Source of the DNA: Isoetes taiwanensis
Taxonomy: Eukaryota; Streptophyta; Lycopodiopsida; Isoetales; Isoetaceae
Length of the DNA: 64,000 nucleotides
Reading direction: 5' to 3'
NCBI GenBank assembly: GCA_021234155.1
Contig: JAJEKV010000521.1
Location: 1-64,000 of the forward strand
Below, piece after piece: positions 56,112-64,000 of this stretch. The notes beneath the pieces were generated by a model. It ran no database searches, was not told the DNA's origin, and worked only from the letters and a program-made list of their open reading frames with translations. Within the stretch, counting starts at the first letter, position 1. Each line of letters starts with the position of its first letter. The position numbers and the translations under genes are program-made.

Positions 56112-56900
56112 CATACTTTTGATCTAAAGATAAAAATAGATTACTAAAATCAATAAAGTTAAAAATACATATAATCTTATCATGCCACCCTTGAAACATA
56201 TCTATTAGATTTGAATAAGTTTAAATTTTATTAAATATGTCATAGGTTCGTATTTCTGGTATTTGCAGCTTAAATATATGGGCCATAGACAATAGTATTT
56301 AACAAAAAGGATTGAACATAAGAATGGAAGAGAAAGGAACATCTGGAACTTTCAGATAGTAATCTACCGATGATAAGAAAAAAGAAGGAAAATATAATAA
56401 GCAGAAGGGAAGCTTGGACCTTGCTCTAGGTTTAAATGATTTTCTAATAATATTCATCTCTTGGCTAAGCTTTTTTGACTGACTAATGCAGTTCCTTATT
56501 TATAAACATATCAAGCAGAGGTTCTCAGGGTGGCCTCAGTTGGATGCAGTATTTAAGGTAGACCTACTTCTAGAATGCACGATGCATTCCAGAGAGCTAA
56601 TGGATGAAAGAGAGTACTATCAATTGTTTGGACCTTATGGGGCATTGCATTAAAATATCGCAGAGGTAGCTTTTTTCTTTCCTTTCAAAGTTAGAAAGTT
56701 ATTTTGAATGTCATAAAATAAAACAGTAGCGCCAACATGTGATGTGTTGACTTGCAGCTATCTGCCAAAGTTCATTCTCTGCTAGAGGACCTTGCAACAG
56801 AATTTGAAGAATCAACAAAAGAAAGTGATTTGAGTATGTTTTCTGGCTTGGGTTAAATTTGTTGATGCATTGTTGTTTCAGCCAGCATATTAATCATCAC

Positions 56901-56913
56901 ATATATTACTTGG
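56901..56913. repeat. Target-site duplication of LINE-4, left copy
   Basis: ATATATTACTTGG; the right copy at 58880-58892 is ATACATTACTTGG, one mismatch. Confidence 0.75.
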
Positions 56914-58879
56914 ATTTTTTTTTTGAGGGATGACAATCTATTATCAAGGATTATCAAAATACATACAAGGGATCTGTGACATGGGACTCAGAACCTAGTG
57001 GACAAAATAGTTCACTAATCAAAACCACCCATACACAGAATATAATCATACTCTTTTTACCACCTTGAGGCATCTAATAGCCTCATCACAATCATCATGT
57101 TCTGAATCATCGAGATGATCATCAACAGACATCAAATTATCATGCCACTGAATAGTACGAGGCAGGATAGCCTCGTGAGATGACATAACAGATTTCTTCC
57201 TCACTGCCTTCTTCCAATCGACATGTTGCCATGACTCTTTAGCGCACTAAAGATTAGCTATAACAACCTCAGAAGCATGAGAGGCAGAAGCAACATCGTG
57301 GAGAGTAATAGAAACTATAGCTGCAGCTGATGGTGCTAAGGGTGACACCACCGGAACTGTATGTAGAGCATCTTCCATAGCCGAGGAATGCAAAGCAAAT
57401 GGAAAAGGTTGATCATGAATAGATGAAGAAGCAACAATGGGAGCTTGAACCTGGGAAGAATGTTGAACAGATGCCTGAGACGCACGAGTATCTCGATGAA
57501 AACTAACAAAAGCCTCCTTATAAGGAAATAGATGGGCTAATTCTGGACCATTCAGAAGCTTAAGATCCAGCTTTTTATACCAAGGCCCACTCTTCACAAC
57601 TATACAATCTGGTAAAGGCGAGTCCACTGGCATAGAAACACAAATTCTTGGACTATTCATGATGGAATGTGAGATATGAACCCCAAGCCCTATTGCAATT
57701 GCAACTAAAAATTGATGAGCCATTAGATTAGGAGGAAGATTAGGTAACGAGAACCAGCAAGGCATCTTTAATGCACGAACCATATCTGGTGTAAAGCCAA
57801 GAGAATAATACTAGTACATTATATATTCCCCACCAAGTGGATCAATCCCTCTTGATACCAAAGAGTCCACTACATCACTACTTTCAAACATAATAAGAAT
57901 AAAGTTTTTTGTCAGCAACTTGATGGACTGAAAAGGAGAAAAGTGAAGGTGTCTCAAAAACCGAGATAACCAAACACGGAACCAAGAAAAATCTAAATAA
58001 CCACCAGTAAAGTACCCAAGAATTGCACAGGAAGATAAGTTCTCAGCACACTTAATATGATCTTGATGGTCCACCTCAACCACAGGAATACCAGATGCTT
58101 GAACCACACTTTGACGGTTAGACTGGTAAAATATGTCATCTGGAGGCAATTGTTGTTGAAGTTGAATCTATCGGGCTTTCAATGTGTCCAAGATTGTCGA
58201 CAACTCCTCCTTACTCCCTTCAGACAATACCTGTAAAGCAGCTGCTACCCTTGCCTTTCTACATGCATTAGATATATCCTTACAAAGTCAATCACCAAAT
58301 CCTTGATTTGAAACTTTTGTAACTGAATCAGATGACTTCCAAGCACTATCATTTGCCCGAGGCTGAGGAACTACATTAGGATTGGAATCTGTACCTGTTT
58401 GATGCAAATTTCCCCTAACTTTTGCTCCCTTATTCGCAATGCCTTGCAAGGGAGGAAAATCCCTTTCTTCAAGAACCACTGGAGTAGCCACCACCGAAAG
58501 CAAAGAGCTTCCAGTTGAATTATTTACCTCTTTTTGCGCAGCAACTGGAGGATCACATATCACCAAACTAGTGGTAGACTCACACTGTTTTGCCGCCGCC
58601 TTGGCTGCTGGAGCAATATCTGCCTTTCCCATCCCTACTATAACTGGCCGAAATCAAACAGACCCAAATCCGGCCCCTAACCTGATAGCAAACCTTAACA
58701 AAATTGATGTTATGGAGAGCTCTCGGGACAAGCTTTCCAAAGAACTAAAGATTATCAAAAACGGAGTCCAGATGCTCAAGCTACACGGAAAACCACCGGC
58801 AGCCCTAATCGCCATCATCACGAGCGATCATCCTCACCTCCCGCATTTTGTTTGTCTTGGAAGGGTTCTCTAAGCTTCA
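56914..58879 (-). mobile_element. LINE-4: ORF1-only LINE derivative, about 2 kb
   Basis: A minus-strand element with a poly(A) (T run at 56916-56925 on the plus strand) and 13-bp flanking duplications. It contains only ORF1 and short untranslated ends; no endonuclease or RT. It must have been mobilised in trans. It is related to LINE-1 and LINE-2 by its ORF1. It inserted just downstream of the last GTPase exon. Confidence 0.8.
57040..58640 (-). pseudogene. LINE-4 ORF1 (DUF4283-like)
   Basis: Starts MGKADIAPAAKAAAKQCEST at 58632, with ATPVVLEERDFPPLQGIANK, then after a stop LSTILDTLKAR and LQQQLPPDDIFYQSNRQSVV. The domain core is FRVWLSRFLRHLHFSPFQSI, NFILIMFESSDVVDSLVSRG and WFSLPNLPPNLMAHQFLVAI; GLGVHISHSIMNSPRICVSM follows. 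The C-terminal tail is serine/alanine-rich. Only a few stops interrupt it, so it is younger than LINE-2. It resembles the ORF1 of LINE-1 across the whole domain. Confidence 0.85.
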
Positions 58880-58892
58880 ATACATTACTTGG

Positions 58893-59790
58893 GTTTGCTG
58901 CATCTTAAGTGCCTTCTGAGCTATAGAGTTTTGATTTCATTCAGAAGGAAAAAAGATCTATCCACCTTTGAACATCGGTTGAGGCATAGAAAGGCAAATG
59001 GCCTGCCCTGTGCCTTCAATGACCCAAGGTAATGCTTTTCTACATGCAATACAAGTAATGACATTTATAGAAGTGCGTGGTTAGAACAGGTTGCAACCAA
59101 AGCAACATATTTTGATAGCAAAAAGTAGCACTTTTCTTTTGTTGTCTTTTTAATTTCATAATTCCAGAGACTAAATGCCAAGAAAGGAGAATGGCCTCTT
59201 TAACCAACCTTTGTGAAGTTTCGATATTACTAGTGGAAAGCTTTTATAATATGATTGTCTACGTAGGGAAAAAATATTCGAGCATGCAATTCTAAAAAGT
59301 TAATCGAGCATGCAATGAACACTGCCTTAACACAAAGAAACTATCAAACGAGGATATGAACTTAGAAATTCCACATATAAAAGAAGAGCTCAAACAAAAC
59401 CAAAGCTCACACTTGTATAAACCAACAAAAAACCTACAAAAAGCCTAATATGCATGAGCACACCTTAGTAATTCGACACTTCTAACAATTAATGATACAC
59501 ATTATACTATAAGCACTTCTATCATTTCTCTATAGTCATGCTTCAACATCCATCTGCGTGTCTAAACTATCCTCCCGACAATTCTTCGTGTCTAAACTAT
59601 CTTCCTGACAATGCGTCACCAGGTTTTCCTCTTCCACATTGCGATAATGTCGAGCAACCCACATTGCGATAGTGTGAGAGTTGAGTTCATATTATAATAA
59701 GGGTTGCATAATTTATAGTGGAGAATTAAGGATAACTATCAAGAGTGCAGGTCAGAGACTTACCACAGATGTTTATCTAGACAGCTAAAG
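58893..59790. other. AT-rich region, no gene seen
   Basis: Short frames only. A local repeat TGTCTAAACTATC occurs twice at 59561 and 59590. Confidence 0.5.
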
Positions 59791-59796
59791 TTCAAG

Positions 59797-60078
59797 GTGA
59801 ACTTACAGGTTGTTAAAAGTCTATATGGTAGTGCCTATACAGTTGTGAAGATCTCATCGATCCGAGCCATCGGATCGCCATTCTGGGAAAGGACGAGCGC
59901 CTATATTAGGCCATTGTCATTTTTCGCTTGGTTATCGGCGTCTTCTCACAGCAGCATTCTTCGTTCTCGTAGCTTCCTCACAGCAGCTCCTTCTTCTATT
60001 TCCGGTGCTTCCTTTCCTCATCATCTTGCCCCTTTTCTGGCATCTTCTTCATCTTTACCACCATCTTTTCCAGGTAAG
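59797..60078 (+). other. Possible first exon or leader, serine-rich frame
   Basis: A plus frame with SASSHSSILRSRSFLTAAPS and PSSISGASFPHHLAPFLASS ends at a good donor TTCCAG/GTAAGC (60075-60080). Composition changes here from AT-rich to C/T-rich. It could be a 5' exon or leader whose gene lies to the right of the window, or the start of a long terminal repeat. No homologue recognised. Confidence 0.3.
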
Positions 60079-63000
60079 CTTCTCCTCCTATCTCAGGCAC
60101 GATGATTCCTTAATAGGGGTGGTGCCGGCTTTTCATGCTTGATTCCACTATCAATGGGGTTATGGCTGTTCTTATTTGTTGATTTAGCGAGACTTGTTTT
60201 TGGTTGATGAGCCTTTGATTATGGACTTGGGTTGTGTGTCAATTAGGCTTTGTAATCTTGTGCATGCCAATGTTTGGATTATGAGCATTGGGACTTCTCC
60301 AGGTACTCTTCGATTAAATCAAGTTGTTGTTCATGCATGCTAGATTTCATAGTTACATTTGTTCCGCGGCTCCAACCGTTTTTTGTCATCTTACGCAAAG
60401 GGTTTCACATCGACACGGTTGCTTTGTTGCGGTTGGTTTTTTATTATTGTCTTTCTTTGTTTGGTTCCGGCCGGATTGCTCTCGCCAATTTCTATCACAT
60501 CACTATGTGTCTCTCTTGTCCTTTTAATGTTTTCTTTTTGTTCTTTAGAACTTCTCCGCAATTGGCATTCGAATTCTTGCTCATCTCGGTACCTCTTGTC
60601 GCGATTCGAGCTTAGTTTGCGGTGGTCGGAGCTGCATTTTCTTTGGCCCGGATTCAGCGTTTTGGTGGGCGTATTCCATCGTCTCGGACCATGTTCATGC
60701 AGATCTTGCATCTTCAATCTTTTTATATTCGACCGGCTCTTTCGACCCTTTTTTCCACGAATTCGTGTCTCCTTGGTCCTTGGAATTTTCCCATGACCTA
60801 TCGATTGCCGGCTGAGCCATCGATTTTTCACCGAGCATCAGATCTGCACTTCTTTTTTCCATTCCGATCTGGTAGGTTGGATTTCGGCCAGGCTAGCTGG
60901 GCGTGCGCAGGAACGGAGGAGAGTTGGAGCTGCATGCACCATATGCTTCATCGATTTTTCGGTGATGCGGCTTTGCCGTCCGGCATTTCATGTGCCGGTT
61001 TCTTCACTTGTCGAGGGCTCCTGCGGGCTCCACCGCAACCCGGTCTCGGCCAGCTCTTCACTTTTCCATCCCGGTCCTAGCCATCGAATTGGAGCTCTGT
61101 TGGATCACACATCTCTGCTATTTTGGACATCACAACAGCAAACTACCCTGGCCCTATATTTTCATTGCAGGGATTCACTCTGCTGTCGATTTTTTATCAT
61201 GCTCTCGGGTTTGACATTCTTCTGCAATTGCAAATTCTTGTTATCACGGGCAGGCAAGGATGGCTAATTAGATGTTACAAATTCTTGTTATCTGTTATTG
61301 GGAATGCAATGATGTCTAATTGCTATGTTTTTTGCTCTTTTTTCTTCGGATTTTTTTCCTTGCATGCATGGTTCTTGAAGGTGTTGCGTGGAATTTTCCC
61401 ATGATGGAGTTGCCTCCGTCTTCTGTGGTTCATTTTTCAGCTATTTTCAGTTACCTTCTCGATGTATTCCTTACGTTTCATTTCTGGAGTTCGACATCTA
61501 AGTCACTCACTACCTTCTCCCATAGACTATATGTTCTTCTTTTATATGTATTGTCTTGATTATCCCAATGGTGCTGCATTTGAAGTGGCGATTGGGTGTT
61601 GGCCTCCATTTTTTATCTCACTCAATTCTCCTCCTCTTTAGATGCTTGCTATAAAGGGAACGGCTGGATGTGTAGTTTTAGTTTAGATCATGTATAGAAT
61701 TTGCTTTTCTTCTTTCCACCATCAGGTTTGCAATTCCAAGTCCATTATTAGCTCTGCCTTTTTTCACACAGTTGCCATGTGGTTCTTCTACTCCATGCAG
61801 CTATCTAGCCTCTTTGCATTTGCAGGTCATGGAGTCCAATTGACGCTCTCATGTGCCCACAGTTTGTCTACTATCTATATATCGTAAACTAGCCGAGACC
61901 ATAGCCAATTTGGTTCTCTGCACTTTTTGTGAACATCGAACCATTACGGGGCACCCAACTTACTTTCGGCCAGGCTTTTTTGATGCACAGGGTTTGTTGT
62001 CTAGACGTCCTTACTTCTTCTTCTTGTTCTTGCTAGTTATCGATTTGACAGAATCTGGCTGCATTGTTCCTTCACTAGTTTCAGGTTTGCATTGCGTGGT
62101 CGGGTTGCCTCTTCACCGGCATTGGGGGTTGCCGGCGGAGGATCTTTTGCCATGCACAGCGGTTTTCCACACACCCATAGCATTGCGGGTTTCAGCCTTT
62201 CTTTGCATGTATGCCATTTGTGTGCTCTCACGGGCTAGAGGATACATCGTCTTTTCATTGGCCTTGGGCATGTGAGTCGATCGCATTACCTCTTATGTTA
62301 GAGGCCGGTTGCCTTTGGCCTTTGGTTCCTCCCAATTCTTAACTTCGAGTTTGTTTTGCAATATGTTACTATTTTCCTATTTGTTTATTAGGCGGGGTCC
62401 TTGGCTTTTTTCGGTCTGCCCATGTGTATTTAGTGATAGTTTTGCCCTCATAAAATTCTATGTTCGTACTCATGGACTTTTTCTTTGTCATCACACATGC
62501 ACTTAGGTAATCGTTTTTCCTTTATACCATAGTGCATCTTCTCATACCGACATTCCTCCTTGCCCTTGGTTCTTTTTCACTTTCGTCCTCATGGTCCTTT
62601 TCCTCATCCATCCTTTCCATAGGCCCAGAAATTTGTTTTAGTTTTTGGTGTATTTCTTAGCTCATCCATTTTTCTTTGTAGTGGGCTTATTCCTTCCGCT
62701 TGTTATATGGTCTATAAGCATGCCTTTAGCCCTCGATTTGTAGCCATGTGCTATATTCTTCTTCTTGTATTGATAATTTTAGATGCGTTGCCCGTTATGT
62801 CATGTTGAATATTTTCTAGCCCCCTCAATTCACTTGTGGCCTTATATCCTTGTATTTTTATCTTGAGATTGCCTTATATTGGCATTCGTGGTGTTAATGC
62901 ATTTCGTGATTTTGTTTTTCCATTCTTGCCCTTTGGGTTTTGTATTGACCTTTGGATTTTTGTGAATGTTGTTGAATTAATCTCTTTTTATCATCTATCT

Positions 63001-64000
63001 TTGGACCAGAAGAATTCATATTTTCTTTATCATTGGAGCTCTTTGACTATGGCATTGTACATGATGTTATTGCATCTCGTTAATTGTAGGACATTGGCTT
63101 GTTTTTATGCTTTATGGATCTAGAATCCATTATTTAGTTTTTAAATTGGTTATTCACTCTCTCTCATTAAGGTATAGTATTATATTATATTACATTTGTT
63201 TATGCTTCGATTTGCGGTCCATTGGCCTTGATGGCACGAGATCTCTCGCTCTCTCTCTCAATACATAAAAGTTTGATGTAACCTTGCTTGTCACATTTGC
63301 CTATCGCATTTTATTTTTCCATTCTATATCTTCATATTGTCTACATATGCACCTGCATCCTACATTTACAGTGGGTTTTCTTGGATATTGCATCATGTTG
63401 TTGTGACTTGTTATTGTTAATTGTATAAAGGACGTTTACTTATTTTTTGCATTTTCTTTGGCATAAGGTCGATTGAGAACTGTATTTACTTCTCTAGGTG
63501 TTATATGGATGAGTTTTTATTTCTGAAGTTTTCAATAAGATGGTACATTTGCCCACTTCCTATTGCCATTCATATCGATGGATTTGGGGTTGGATTTTGG
63601 ACAGGGCTCATCGGCTTGAATCGTGATCATGTATGCATTTGGCATTTTCGTCTTTTCTCATCGCACATGTTCTTAGCTTTGCTCAATCGCCCATTTTTCT
63701 TTAGACCAAATTTCTTATATGCATGTCATCGATATCAATTTTTGCATCTGGACTTATGCTTGGGTTTTACATTCGGTAGGCATTTAATTGCAGTTTATCT
63801 TATCATCATTTGGGTTTGCTCCTTGGCTTTGGATATAAGGTATATTTGCTAATTATAAATTGGTTAGAAGGTTGGTGGACTTCGGGGTTAGGCGTTCTTG
63901 TTTCAATTCTTGGATCCTCAATGTAGACAATTATTTTGTGAGCCATTTTCTAGCGGAAGTTCCTTTGTGGCCTTTTCAAGTCTCCTTTTATTCGGTCCAT
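60079..64000 (+). other. T-rich, gene-free region
   Basis: Nearly 4 kb with a strong excess of T over A on the plus strand and many CAG/GT-like sites. The longest frames (60622-61080, 152 codons; 60359-60796, 145 codons) are rich in F, S, C and L, as expected from T-rich sequence, and show no domain. A long plant intron, a retrotransposon leader or a long LTR would all fit. Confidence 0.4.

Larger units (their letters stand above)
40290..56856 (+). pseudogene. NOG1-like GTPase gene with a 14.8-kb intron, degraded
   Basis: Exons with good splice signals encode a NOG1-type GTP-binding protein. They are about 40290-40385, 40431-40568, 40774-40845, 41043-41156, 41230-41292, 41389-about 41424, 41550-41662, 56492-56665 and 56758-56856. 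Key blocks are VLRAMPVVHLHVPTLCLIG, the P-loop GAPNVGKSS, CNYPFTT, TDTLG (G3, normally DTPG), NTLEKLTLAALMHLPTAILY, VHDLTGDCGVSVNDQ, then FLIYKHIKQRF after the long intron, and LSAKVHSLLEDLATEFEES. NDQ joins FLIYK exactly as in the family. In-frame stops at CNYPFTT-stop and GALH-stop, and a missing donor after the G3 exon, mark a pseudogene. The intron 41663-56491 holds NLR fragments and the 12.3-kb TIR element. Confidence 0.8.

Noticed and set aside
60359-61080. 145- and 152-codon plus frames
   Set aside because: Rich in F, C, S and L as expected from T-rich DNA; overlapping frames are equally open, and no domain is seen.

Overview
This is a repeat-dominated stretch of a nuclear plant genome. 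Evidence: spliced genes with plant homologues (a BES1/BZR1 transcription factor and a NOG1-like GTPase), Ty3/gypsy elements with the plant initiator-Met primer site TGGTATCAGAGCC, several L1-type LINEs with long degenerate ORFs, SINE-like sequences and a captured NLR fragment. A large-genome seed plant fits; the species cannot be fixed from the sequence.

Layout. 1-14.85 kb: two minus-strand Ty3/gypsy internal regions that share one LTR (6507-7493 plus 13803-14099). The left internal region carries a 2-kb internal tandem duplication. The shared LTR holds a tRNA-like SINE with a long TTC tail and a 6.3-kb LINE (7494-13785) flanked by a perfect 17-bp target duplication. 15.3-15.7 kb: an endonuclease remnant. 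16.6-20.2 kb: a second LINE (minus). 20.2-24.0 kb: a pair of 1.2-kb direct repeats (LTR-like) around a gag-like remnant, then a trihelix-like fragment. 25.4-30.8 kb: a GC-rich LINE of a different type (minus) with a G-rich minisatellite at its 5' side. 34.7-36.8 kb: an apparently intact BES1/BZR1-homologue gene with one intron.

40.3-56.9 kb: exons of a NOG1-like GTPase gene, on the plus strand, degraded by stops. Its exons run to 41662 and resume at 56492, so one intron is about 14.8 kb. That intron contains degenerate NLR sequence with a triplicated repeat and, at 43795-56111, a 12.3-kb DNA element with perfect 31-bp terminal inverted repeats.

The 12.3-kb element is the most unusual part. 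It is gene-dense and mostly encodes proteins I do not recognise, including two tandem paralogues. One gene (48609-49317) looks like a divergent histone H3. A minus-strand multi-part gene (52986-55280) is the transposase candidate. At its right end lies a two-exon host-like gene. Five arrays of a 26-bp palindrome (arms TTTCGCACCGT and ACGGTGCGAAA, repeating about every 57 bp) sit just downstream of gene 3' ends and are absent from the only divergent intergenic region. Most genes carry one or a few disabling mutations, so this copy looks recently dead rather than ancient.

56.9-58.9 kb: an ORF1-only LINE derivative with its own target duplication. 59-64 kb: no convincing gene; from 60.1 kb on, a strongly T-rich plus strand that looks like an intron, leader or long terminal repeat.
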